The position numbers were made by a program, and so were the translations under genes. The notes under the pieces were generated by a model, which searched no databases, had not been told where the DNA came from, and was given only the letters and a program-made list of their open reading frames with translations. 64,000 nucleotides of DNA from Armatimonadota bacterium (GTDB lineage Bacteria; Armatimonadota; UBA5829; DTJY01), in contig JARYMF010000012.1 of the NCBI GenBank assembly GCA_029907255.1, positions 24,857-88,856 on the forward strand. Direction: 5' to 3'. The stretch's first letter is position 1. Every line of letters starts with the position of its first letter. This document shows positions 54,778 to 63,600 of the stretch, piece after piece.

Positions 54778-55531
54778 GGTAACCTCCAGTCGATTCCATT
54801 GCTCCACCAGTGTAGTAGATGAATGCATCGTCCATGGTAGCGTTGTCTTTGCCGATGGAAGCCTTCACTTGAACGGGCGTGCCGGTTACAGCTACCTTTC
54901 CAAGGTTCATTATCGCCAATCGGCTGCAGAAGGCATCGGCTTCATCCATGAGATGAGTGGTCATGAAGATAGTTGTGCCGTATTCCGCTCGCAGATTTTC
55001 CAGATGCTCCCAGACAATCCTGCGTGCCGACGGGTCCAGCCCCACAGTTGGCTCATCCAGGAAGAGCACTTGCGGTCGATGCAATATGGATTGCGCAATC
55101 TCCAGGCGACGAATCATACCGCCAGAGTACTCGCGCACCAGTCGGTGTGCCGAATCTGCGATCCCCATGAAATCGAGAGCTTCTTGTATGCGACTGGCGC
55201 GCTCTTGACGCGGTATATCGTGCAGCTTCGCGAAAATGAGCAGGTTCTCGTAGCCGGTCAATGTGCCGTCCGCTGATATAGCTTGTGGAACATAGCCAAT
55301 CACTCGCCGTATTTCGGCCGCATGGTGGACGATATCAAAACCGGCCACCCAAGCATCGCCAGATGTAGGAGGCAGCAGGGTGGTCAGCATTTTAACTGCG
55401 GTTGTCTTTCCGGCTCCGTTCGGACCTAGCAATCCGAACACCTCACCTGCTTGAACAGTGATCGACATGGAATCAACCGCAGTCAGTTCTCCGAAACTCT
55501 TCGTCAGGTTTTGCGTCTTTAGCACGTCCAT
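54734..55531 (-). CDS. ABC exporter ATP-binding protein (DrrA-like)
   Basis: A 265-residue ATPase with Walker A GPNGAGKTT (about 36-44), Q-loop VIGYVPQA, signature YSGGMIRRLEIAQ, Walker B VLFLDEPTVGLD and the H-switch MTTHLMDEAD. The order and length match DrrA/CcmA-type ATPases of ABC-2 exporters. The last ~20 residues (ESTGGYREATRTRRTARRLG) are unusually basic and overlap the start of the permease gene. It works with the permease at 53926-54777. Confidence 0.93.
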   Translation of the reverse strand: MDVLKTQNLTKSFGELTAVDSMSITVQAGEVFGLLGPNGAGKTTAVKMLTTLLPPTSGDAWVAGFDIVHHAAEIRRVIGYVPQAISADGTLTGYENLLIFAKLHDIPRQERASRIQEALDFMGIADSAHRLVREYSGGMIRRLEIAQSILHRPQVLFLDEPTVGLDPSARRIVWEHLENLRAEYGTTIFMTTHLMDEADAFCSRLAIMNLGKVAVTGTPVQVKASIGKDNATMDDAFIYYTGGAMESTGGYREATRTRRTARRLG

Positions 55532-55772
55532 AGTGTAACCTTGCCAGTTGGAGTATCCTCGTTCTTTTTTACCCGCGACGCGGAATTGATGACACCTGAT
55601 GGGTGGTTGCCCATATTTGCATATGCTGGACCATTCATAGCCGGTTATGTTGCATTACGATTGCTAAACGTGAAGATTAAAGCATGGTAAAGGCGGGGAT
55701 GTTTGAGGCAGACCACTCCAGGCAAAGAACAATGTGAGTATTTGCGAATCCGCAAAGGGAAGGTAAAAAACT

Positions 55773-56894
55773 ATGAGTATACGTCTCGGAAGGATATTGG
55801 GCATACCTATCAAAATCGACGCGAGTTGGCTGATAATCTTCGGACTGATCGTCTACACGCTTGCGGTTGGATATTTCCCTCGATTCAAGCCCAATCTGGG
55901 TGCGCCTATGAACTGGCTGGGGGGTGTGATTGCCGCCTTGCTCCTTTTCGGCAGCGTGCTACTGCACGAGCTTATGCACAGTTACGTCGCAAAGAAGAAT
56001 AGACTTCCGGTTGGTGGAATCACGCTCTTCATTTTTGGCGGAGTTTCTGAGTTGACTGAAGAGCCTGAGACGCCTGGACTCGAACTGAAGATGGCTATCG
56101 CCGGTCCTGCGACAAGCATTGTACTGGGTATCCTGCTGCTCGTGGCCGCGAGATTGGGAGGAATCGCTACGTTCGGAGAACTTGGGCTAGCCATCGTCGG
56201 GTATCTGGGAGGTATCAATCTGGCTCTCGGAGTCTTCAATCTGATTCCAGGATTCCCCCTGGACGGCGGCCGAGTGCTGCGGGCGATACTTTGGGGCTCG
56301 ATGCACGATATCGACAAAGCCACGAGAATCGCCTCCGGTGTTGGGCAGGGATTTGGGTATCTGTTCATTGCCGGCGGGTTCCTGATCATGCTGTCCGGGC
56401 AGTTTCTCAGCGGGCTATGGCTGATATTCATCGGGTGGTTTCTGAACAATGCAGCCCATCAAAGCTACCAGATGCTTGTGCTTAAGCGGGCGCTATCGGG
56501 GGTGGAAGTGAGTCGGGTCATGATGACAGACTACCCACACATAGCTCCCCATACCACTCTCGATGAGTTCGCTGAGGACTACCTGCTAAAATATGACTAC
56601 CGCGCCTATCCCGTGTCGGAGGATGATAGACTCCTTGGAATAGTCACTGTAGACGAGGTACGGGGTATCCCCAGGGAGCAATGGGCTACCACGACCGTCG
56701 GTACCGTCGCCAAACCACCCGAACAAGAACTTGTGATCGACGAGAACGACGATGCCTTTGATGCCTTGATGCGAATGGCCCGTGGCAATCTGCGGGGGCT
56801 CTTGGTAATGCACGAAGGGAAATTTGAGGGTATGGTTACCCAGGAGAGTATCATGAATCTGGTGAGGGCAAAACTGCAACTGGGGATATCGTAG
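55773..56894 (+). CDS. Site-2 protease-family (M50) metalloprotease with C-terminal CBS pair
   Basis: The 373-residue membrane protein has the M50 zinc motif HELMH (65-69) in the second or third helix and a later NLIPGFPLDGGRVLRA with Asp164 as the third ligand. After about residue 235, two CBS motifs follow (VSRVMMTDYPHIAPHTTLDEF and VGTVAKPPEQELVIDEND), as in the Rv2869c/SpoIVFB-like group III proteases. These enzymes cut membrane-spanning regulators such as anti-sigma factors; nucleotide binding at CBS may control it. The start at 55773 follows GGGAAGG. The stop is followed at once by a decayed PDZ fragment. It probably came with the island. Confidence 0.9.
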   Translation: MSIRLGRILGIPIKIDASWLIIFGLIVYTLAVGYFPRFKPNLGAPMNWLGGVIAALLLFGSVLLHELMHSYVAKKNRLPVGGITLFIFGGVSELTEEPETPGLELKMAIAGPATSIVLGILLLVAARLGGIATFGELGLAIVGYLGGINLALGVFNLIPGFPLDGGRVLRAILWGSMHDIDKATRIASGVGQGFGYLFIAGGFLIMLSGQFLSGLWLIFIGWFLNNAAHQSYQMLVLKRALSGVEVSRVMMTDYPHIAPHTTLDEFAEDYLLKYDYRAYPVSEDDRLLGIVTVDEVRGIPREQWATTTVGTVAKPPEQELVIDENDDAFDALMRMARGNLRGLLVMHEGKFEGMVTQESIMNLVRAKLQLGIS

Positions 56895-57121
56895 GCTTTG
56901 TAGCCGCAGACAGCCCTGCCAAGCGTGCGGGTATACGTGAAGGCGACATAATCATCAGCATGAACGGCAAGCCGCTGGAGAGTGCAGATCCTCTCCAGGA
57001 ATTTATGGGGAAGGCGGCTGTCGGTTAGAAGTTGGCTCTAACACTTTTCAGAGATAACAAACGAGAGACACTCGCAGTTGTCCTGGCCAAGATGCCAAAG
57101 ATGGTATCTGCAGGTGGTTAG
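56894..57121 (+). pseudogene. PDZ-domain fragment of a trypsin-like protease
   Basis: The frame reads GFVAADSPAKRAGIREGDII, ISMNGKPLESADPLQEFMG, then a TAG at about 57027-57029, and continues KLALTLFRDNKRETLAVVLA to a second stop at 57119-57121. This is the GxL/GREGDxI core and last strands of a PDZ domain as found at the C-terminus of HtrA-like proteases. It has no catalytic domain upstream and an internal stop, so it is a remnant. Confidence 0.75.
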
Positions 57122-57441
57122 GTGCAGACTCTCGGTAACCAGTCCGCGATACCAGCAGCAGTGGACCGGCCAGGCATGAATATAGAATCACCGACGCCGG
57201 CAGAGAGTATCTTCGGAAGTGGGGGTCGTGCCCCAAAGCCTAACGAAATCGATGGAATCCTTCATAGAAGATGTGAATAATCTAAGCGAGCAATAGGCAG
57301 CGACTGTAGGCTAACATCGCACGCAGTTGAGCTTGCTTGCTGACGCAGACAGTTTCTGCATATCGCATATCAGATCGTTAATCCAGTTATTACTACCGGT
57401 CCTCATTGTTGGTAGTCATATCGCCAGGATGAACGGGTGTT
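57122..57441. other. Gap without a gene
   Basis: 320 bases between the PDZ remnant and the TauE/SafE fragment. I see no ORF, promoter or RNA that stands out. Confidence 0.4.
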
Positions 57442-57672
57442 ATGGGCGCATATCGCTGTATATTTGTAGTGAGATATACGCACAGATATGATTCATATGG
57501 CGTACTGACATCAGCCTGGTTGGGCTCGCCGGATGGATGGGGTGGCGGCATAGTCCTTGTGCCGTTGCTGTCGATAGTTTTCGGCGTGGATATTCGGTAC
57601 GCCATCGACGCTTCCCTTGTATTGGTGTTCGCAACCTCTTCAGTCGCTTGTGCAGCCTACATGAAAGAATGA
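57442..57672 (+). pseudogene. TauE/SafE-type transporter fragment
   Basis: The middle of this 76-codon frame reads GGGIVLVPLLSIVFGVDIRYAIDASLVLVFATSS, which closely follows the first repeat (GGGxxxVPxL...IGASLxxxIATSS) of TauE/SafE sulfite or taurine exporters. The family needs about 250-300 residues; only one repeat remains before a stop at 57670-57672. It is the last island gene before repeat copy 2. Confidence 0.75.
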
Positions 57673-57763
57673 TTCGTGGTATAAACGGAAAGCAGATCTC
57701 TTGGACTTGAGAGAACCCCACCGTCACTTTTTGTGAAGTTAGCATCTCCTCCACTACGCAATA

Positions 57764-58044
57764 GCGGACAAAGTTTCTCTCCACCCAAAAACCCCGCTGG
57801 ACTAACCGGCGGGGTTTTTTTCATTTCTAACGTGAGATTGGGCAACAAAACTGATGTGAGCGCTGTTTGCATTGCTAGTAACCTGTAGATATAGTAGCCT
57901 CTAAATTCCCCTGCATGTGCTCCTTTTGTCTCTCTTCGACCACCTTTGAAACACCTCACAATTGCAGAGAAACAACATACCCGAACAATAAACCGCTTGA
58001 TAATTTAGGCATTGTTTGTTAAAATATAATTCAAACTTATTTTT
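57764..58044 (+). repeat. Long direct repeat, copy 2
   Basis: This is the second copy of the sequence that follows ssrA (40586-40867), with the terminator hairpin (AAAAACCCCGC 57787-57797, GCGGGGTTTTT 57809-57819 with a longer T-run) and the promoter TTGATA/TAAAAT (57997-58002, 58020-58025). Directly upstream, CCTCCAC followed by a GC-poor stretch and GCGGACAAAG resembles the tmRNA 3' end and its flank (CCTCCACCA...GCGGACAAAG), but most of the tmRNA is absent. It marks the right end of the 17-kb island. Confidence 0.88.
57997..58025 (+). promoter_or_regulatory. Promoter within repeat copy 2
   Basis: TTGATA, 17 bases, TAAAAT. It would read into the signal-peptide relic and the DUF3883-UvrD remnant operon. 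Confidence 0.7.
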
Positions 58045-58109
58045 ACCTTTAAAACCACCCACCACATTTGGGTGTAATGCCATATTTAAGGCTAAAGTAG
58101 TTGAAGACA

Positions 58110-58186
58110 AAAAGTATGTGGTTCTATCCGCATTATTGCTTTCTGTGTACGTTTTCTTTGTTTTAGTCGGCTGCTGCCAGCAATGA
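58110..58186 (+). pseudogene. Relic of the beta-helix protein signal peptide
   Basis: The frame KYVVLSALLLSVYVFFVLVG ends at TGA 58184-58186 after CCQQ. Its DNA (tattgctttctgtgtacg and on) is clearly similar to the start of the gene at 60666 (tactgctttctgtgtgca and on; the latter encodes RILLLSVCILLVLSASA). The similarity stops near 58175, where the DUF3883 fragment begins. It looks like the 5' end of a second copy of the beta-helix gene that was cut by the incoming DNA. Confidence 0.6.
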
Positions 58187-58363
58187 GATATAGGAAGCCG
58201 CCGGTTTCGAAGTAGCTATTGGCTTTATGGAGTTTACGATTGCGCCACGGCTTATCCGAGGCTTCTGCGAACGCAGGACCCATTCGGTAGCTTGCTGGCG
58301 AAAACAATAGGAAGCGTCAGGATATCTGAAACCGAGATATTCGACGCGGCGAAGGGTGAATAG
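58187..58363 (+). pseudogene. 3' end of a DUF3883-domain gene
   Basis: The last 58 codons before TAG 58361-58363 read FRSSYWLYGVYDCATAYPRL, LRTQDPFGSLLAKTIG, then VRISETEIFDAAKGE. The YWLYGVYDCAT...P...QDPF pattern is that of DUF3883 (the C-terminal domain of NO VEIN-like and of many helicase proteins in bacterial defence islands). Everything upstream of it is missing. The stop is one base from the ATG of the UvrD-like gene, so the two were translationally coupled. Confidence 0.7.
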
Positions 58364-58364
58364 C

Positions 58365-60320
58365 ATGAAATGGGATGATGGACTTGACGGTGTTACTAAG
58401 AATATCGCGGAGACACCCTGTTCTCCGCTAAGAGTAATTGCCGGCCCAGGCACGGGCAAGACCTTTGCACTTGTACGCAGGGTTGCCAAGCTCATCCAGA
58501 ATGATAACATTTCTCCAGACAAAATCTTGGTATGTACATTTACGCGCACGGCTGCAGCCGATTTGAAATCAGAATTGTCCAAGCTTGGCATAGAGGGTGT
58601 AGAGAAAGTCTACGCTGGTACATTACACGCTTTATGTTTCTCTATGCTCAATAGATCAGAAGTTCTTGAGATTACTGGACGGCATCCTCGACCATTGCTT
58701 CAGTTTGAGGAACGCTTCTTACAAGAAGACTTGAAGGCAAGACACGGGGATTTGCGTGAAGTCATCAATAAGATACAAGCCTTTAACGCCGCGTGGGCTA
58801 GGCTTCAGCACGAGATGCCGGGCTGGCCTGAATCTGAGGAGGATAAAAGGTTCAGTGATGATCTTAGTGATTGGCTACGCTTCCACGAAGCAATGCTCAT
58901 CGGCGAGCTTATTCCCGAGGCCTTGCGCTATATCAGAGACAACCCAAAGTGCCCCGAGAGAGACAAATTTGACCATGTGCTTGTGGACGAATACCAGGAT
59001 CTGAACCGTGCCGAACAGTCAATACTAGATCTACTTTCCGAAAATGGTTCCCTTACCGTCGTAGGAGACGAGGATCAGTCGATATACTCATTCAAGTACG
59101 CGCATCCAGATGGTATCGCGAGTTTCGAAGAAAATCATCCAGGAACAAAAACTATAAGTCTAAATGGGTGCCGGCGATGCCCGGATCAGATAGTAATGAT
59201 GGCGAACTCTCTGATCTCTAACAACAAAAGCCGCATTCAAAGGAGCCTGGAGAAGAATTCGACATGCAATTCCCAAGGTGAAGTATACGTCGTCCAGTGG
59301 CAGAGTATGGATGAAGAAGCTGAGGGTATCGCCCAGTTTGTTGAGACCCGCATTGCCTCGGGGAAAGTGGAGCCCGGCGGTGTCCTTATACTAGCTCCTA
59401 GACGAGACTTAGGCTACGCTATCAGGAATTCAATCAATCATAAAGGAATACCGGCGCACAGCTTTTTCAGCGAGGAAGCATTCGATGGCTCGCCACAAAA
59501 GTTGGAGGAGTCAAAATCTCAGCAGATGTTCACGCTTCTTACATTGCTCGCTGAACCCGATGACCGCGTCGCGCTTCGGTGTTGGTGTGGGTTTGGAAGC
59601 AAAAACCTCGCGAGCAAACAATGGTCGCGGCTCAGAGAGTATTGCCGGAAGAATGGCAAATCGCCCAGAGAAGCGCTGGACGCGCTCAATAAAGGGAATC
59701 TACAATTGTCGAACACTGGATATCTGCTTGAACGTTATCGGGAACTGGTCGATTTTAAAACTCAAATGGGCGATCTCTACGGCGCGGATTTACTTGATGC
59801 TCTCTTCCCAGCAGAAAACGCATGGTCTGAGCCTTTTAGATCGTTTGCATCTGTGATCGATGAAGCGGATTATGATGCCTCCACTTTGCTCGACGCCCTC
59901 CGAACAAATCTAATTCAGCCCGAGTTGCCGACCAATGTGGACTATGTACGAGTCATGAGCCTTCACAAGTCGAAAGGACTGACTGCCGATTTGGTAGTGG
60001 TGGCGGGGTGTGTCGAAGGTCTGATTCCTTCTGAAACGAATAATGCCAAGACCGATGAAGAGAAGCAACATTTCTTGGAAGAGCAACGCCGACTTTTCTA
60101 CGTTGCTATCACGCGGTCTAGGAACACATTAATACTATCGAGTGTTACCTGTCTTCCTGTCAAGCTTGCATACAAGATGGGAGTTAGAGTGCAAAGAAAG
60201 AGGAAAGAGTATGCTTATACTGTCACATCGCGCTTCATCGGCGAATTGGGGCCATCATGTCCAAAACCGATAAAAGGGGAAGAGTTCTTAAAGTGGACAA
60301 CGAGTACTTCGAATGGCTGA
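58365..60320 (+). CDS. UvrD/Rep-family superfamily 1 DNA helicase
   Basis: The ATG at 58365 has AGGG eight bases upstream and lies one base after the previous stop; a GTG at 58356 is possible. The 651-residue protein has all SF1A motifs: Walker A AGPGTGKT (26-33), CTFTRTAAADL (Ia), VDEYQDLN (II), VVGDEDQSIYSFKYA (III), VMSLHKSKGLTADLVVVAG (V) and EEQRRLFYVAITRSRN (VI). It therefore should be an active 3'-5' DNA helicase. UvrD-like proteins of this size are frequent in phage-defence operons (for example GajB of Gabija), as well as in repair. Its truncated neighbours on both sides suggest it is the surviving middle gene of a larger operon. Confidence 0.93.
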   Translation: MKWDDGLDGVTKNIAETPCSPLRVIAGPGTGKTFALVRRVAKLIQNDNISPDKILVCTFTRTAAADLKSELSKLGIEGVEKVYAGTLHALCFSMLNRSEVLEITGRHPRPLLQFEERFLQEDLKARHGDLREVINKIQAFNAAWARLQHEMPGWPESEEDKRFSDDLSDWLRFHEAMLIGELIPEALRYIRDNPKCPERDKFDHVLVDEYQDLNRAEQSILDLLSENGSLTVVGDEDQSIYSFKYAHPDGIASFEENHPGTKTISLNGCRRCPDQIVMMANSLISNNKSRIQRSLEKNSTCNSQGEVYVVQWQSMDEEAEGIAQFVETRIASGKVEPGGVLILAPRRDLGYAIRNSINHKGIPAHSFFSEEAFDGSPQKLEESKSQQMFTLLTLLAEPDDRVALRCWCGFGSKNLASKQWSRLREYCRKNGKSPREALDALNKGNLQLSNTGYLLERYRELVDFKTQMGDLYGADLLDALFPAENAWSEPFRSFASVIDEADYDASTLLDALRTNLIQPELPTNVDYVRVMSLHKSKGLTADLVVVAGCVEGLIPSETNNAKTDEEKQHFLEEQRRLFYVAITRSRNTLILSSVTCLPVKLAYKMGVRVQRKRKEYAYTVTSRFIGELGPSCPKPIKGEEFLKWTTSTSNG

Positions 60321-60525
60321 TCGTCGTTTAATCGAAGTGGCGTTTCCTGTGAAAGGAGCAACTATTGATTCCGCGCATGAGAAGAAAGTTCGGCATGGGC
60401 ATATATCCACACTTCACACCTGGTCCGCGAGACTGCCGCTGTTTGTGCAAGGTGGCGAGGAGTGCAAGCTATCCTTGCTACCTAAATGCAAGCCTCCCCA
60501 CCCTACCTCAGACATCTCACAATAG
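60313..60525 (+). pseudogene. Truncated 5' end of a DUF1156-type DNA methylase
   Basis: The ATG overlaps the UvrD stop by eight bases (ATGGCTGA). The first ~43 codons read RRLIEVAFPVKGATIDSAHE, then KKVRHGHISTLHTWSARLPL. This is the N-terminal DUF1156 pattern (LIEVALP...SA.EKxxRHGHxSTLHxWWARRPL) of putative adenine-specific DNA methylases. After LPL the sequence leaves the family and enters DNA related to the repeat upstream of the beta-helix gene; the stop is at 60523-60525. All catalytic motifs of the methylase are lost. Confidence 0.8.
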
Positions 60526-60600
60526 CCGAAGAGCAACATGCCCGAACAATAAACCGCTTGACAATTTGGTTTAAATTTGCTAGTATATTATTTAACCCAT
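60495..60600 (+). repeat. Partial, diverged repeat copy 3 with promoter
   Basis: From CCACCCT onward this stretch follows copies 1 and 2 (for example gaacaataaaccgcttga is shared). It contains TTGACA (60558-60563) and TAGTAT (60581-60586) 17 bases apart. The terminator-containing left part of the repeat is absent. It serves as the promoter region of the beta-helix gene. Confidence 0.75.
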
Positions 60601-60665
60601 ATTTCACCCCCTAAGGCTCCTATGCCGCCTGTGGAGTGATACAGCTCTTATGTTGGAGGCAAGAG

Positions 60666-63600
60666 ATGGAGAGGAGAAGTCTTTGCAGGATTTTACTGCT
60701 TTCTGTGTGCATTCTTCTTGTTTTGTCGGCTTCTGCTTCGGCCAGTATCATTCGCGTCAAGTGGAATTCCCCCGCAAATGGTCCTGGTGACAGCTGGGAC
60801 AATGCCTATCAAACGGTTCAGGCTGCGATAAATGCGGCTTCTGCGGGCGATGAGATATGGGTAGCCGCTGGAACATATGTTGAGCGTATAACGCTGAAGA
60901 AGGATGTGGCTTTGTATGGTGGGTTCAGCGGTGTTGAGACTGAGAGAGACCAGCGGAACTGGGTTGCTAATGTAACTATTTTGGATGGCAACCAGGGTGG
61001 TTCAGTGGTGACAGCGAGCAATCTAGGCACCACCACTGCCCGTATAGATGGGTTTACAATAAGAAATGGGAGTGCATCCAACGGCGGCGGGATATACTGC
61101 TCCAACTCCTCGCCAATAATTTCAAACAACACCATAACTGCAAACAGCGCATCCAACTACGGTGGCGGAATATACTGCTACTCCTCCTCCTCTCCCATCA
61201 TTGTAAACAACACCATAGCTACAAACAGCGCAACCTACGGCGGTGGGATACACTGCTATTCCTCGTCGCCAATCATCTCAAACAACAGCATAAGATCAAA
61301 CAGCGCAGCAGGTGGCGGCAGTGGGATATACTGCTCCTCTTCTTCGCCCACCATTTCAAACAACGTCATAACTTCTAACAGTATTACAAGTGGAAGCAGC
61401 GTGCCTGAGGGCGGCGGTGGAATCGCCTGCTACTCCTCTTCTCCGGTCATTGCAAACAACATTATAGCCGCAAACACCGCCTATGGCGGTAGCAGCAGCG
61501 GCGGCGGTGGGATATACTGCTACTCCTCCTCGCCAATTATTTCAAACAACACCCTGATTGCAAACATCGTCCGCGGTAGCAGCACTACTAATGGGGGCGG
61601 GATATACTGCATTGGTTCTTCCTCCTCGCCAGCCATCTCAAACAACATAATTGCGTTCAACTCTTCTGGCATATACAATTCTAGTGGCTCGCCGACGCTT
61701 CGCAACAACTGCGTATACAACCCAGGCAGTTACAACTACTCGGGAGTATCAGCTGGGACTGGCGACATTCAGGTTGACCCGAAGCTTTGTTATTTGGAGT
61801 ATGGGAACTTCCACATAAAGACTGATTCTCCTTGTATTGATGCTGGCGACAGCAGTGTAGTACAGCCTGGATGGGTTGACATTGATGGGCAGGCAAGGAT
61901 ACAGGGAGTTAGTGTAGACATAGGGGCAGATGAGTCAGATGGTACGGCATGTGAGGAGATAGTACCTGTAATTGTTCGTGTGAGCACTAGTGGCAATGAC
62001 AGCAACGATGGTTTGAGCTGGTCAAGTGCGAAGAGGAGTGTCCAGTCAGCGATAGAAGCTGTTTATGCTGCTGGGGGTGGAGAGGTATGGGTAGCTACTG
62101 GTACATATGTTGAGCGTATAGAGCTGAGGAGTTTCGTACATGTGTATGGAGGTTTTGCAGGGACTGAGGTGTCGAGGGAGCAGCGGAACTGGGTAGCTAA
62201 TGTGACTATTTTGGATGGCAACCAGGGTGGTTCAGTGGTGAAGGCGAGTAATATAGGTGCCACCACCGCCCGTATAGATGGCTTCACGATACGAAATGGG
62301 AAAGCAACGTATGACAGCGGTGGTGGGATACTTTGTTCCTACTCCTCACCCATTATCTCAAACAACACAATAATTGCAAACAACGCATCCTACGGTGGCG
62401 GGATATGCTGCTCCTCCTCTTCGCCAATTATCTACAACAACGCCATAGTTGGAAACAGCTCCTCAGCGTCCTCAAGTAGCTACGGCGGTGGGATATATTG
62501 TTCCTCCTCCTCCTCGCCAACCATCTACAACAACACCATAGTTGGAAACAGCGCAACCTACGGCGGTGGGATATACTGCGCCAGTCCATCCTCGGCAATC
62601 ATCTCAAACAACATAGTTGCGTTCAATTCTTCAGGCATATACAATTCTAGTGGCTCGCCGACGCTTCGCAACAACTGCGTATACAACCCCAATGGATATA
62701 ACTACTCTGGCGTATCTCCAGGCACTGGCGACATTCAGGTTGACCCGAAGCTTTGTTCTTTGGAGTATGGGAACTTCCACATAAAGCTTGATTCTCCGTG
62801 TATTGATGCTGGTGACAGCAGTGTAGTACAGCCTGGATGGGTTGACATTGATGGGCAGGCAAGGATACAGGGAGTTAGTGTAGACATAGGGGCAGATGAG
62901 TCGGATGGTACGGCATGTGAGGTAGAGCCTGTAATTGTTCGAGTGAGTCCTAGTGGCAATGACAGCAACGATGGTTCGAGCTGGTCAAGTGCAAAGAGGA
63001 GTGTACAATCTGCGATAGATGCTGTTTATGCTGCTGGAGGTGGAGAGGTATGGGTAGCCGCTGGGACATATGTTGAGCGTATAACTCTGAGAAGTTTTGT
63101 GCATGTGTATGGAGGTTTTGCAGGGACTGAGACGTTGAGGGAGCAGCGGAACTGGGTAGCTAATGCGACTATTTTGGATGGCAACCAGGGTGGCTCAGTG
63201 GTAACAGTTAGTAATATAGGCGCTAACACTGCACGTATAGATGGCTTTACGATACGAAATGGCAATGCAGCCAATGGTGGAGGGATATACTGCTCTTCCG
63301 CTTCACCAATTATCTCAAACAACATGATAACTGCAAACAGCGCATCAACCTACGGCGGTGGGATATACTGCAACCACTCCTCACCAATCATTTCAAGTAA
63401 CACAATAACTGCAAACAGCACGGGCAGATACGGCGGCGGGATATACTGCTTCTACTCCTCACCAGTCATTTCGAACAACACCATAACTACAAACAGTGCA
63501 CCCGGCGGCGACGGTGGCGGAATACTTTGTTCCTACTCCTCGCCAACCATTTCTAACAACACCATAGTTGGAAACAGCGCATCTAACGGCAGTGGGATAT

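Noticed and set aside
40880..57760. Search for an integrase or transposase that could move the island
   Set aside because: No tyrosine or serine recombinase or DDE transposase motif was found in any frame; mobility is therefore not claimed.
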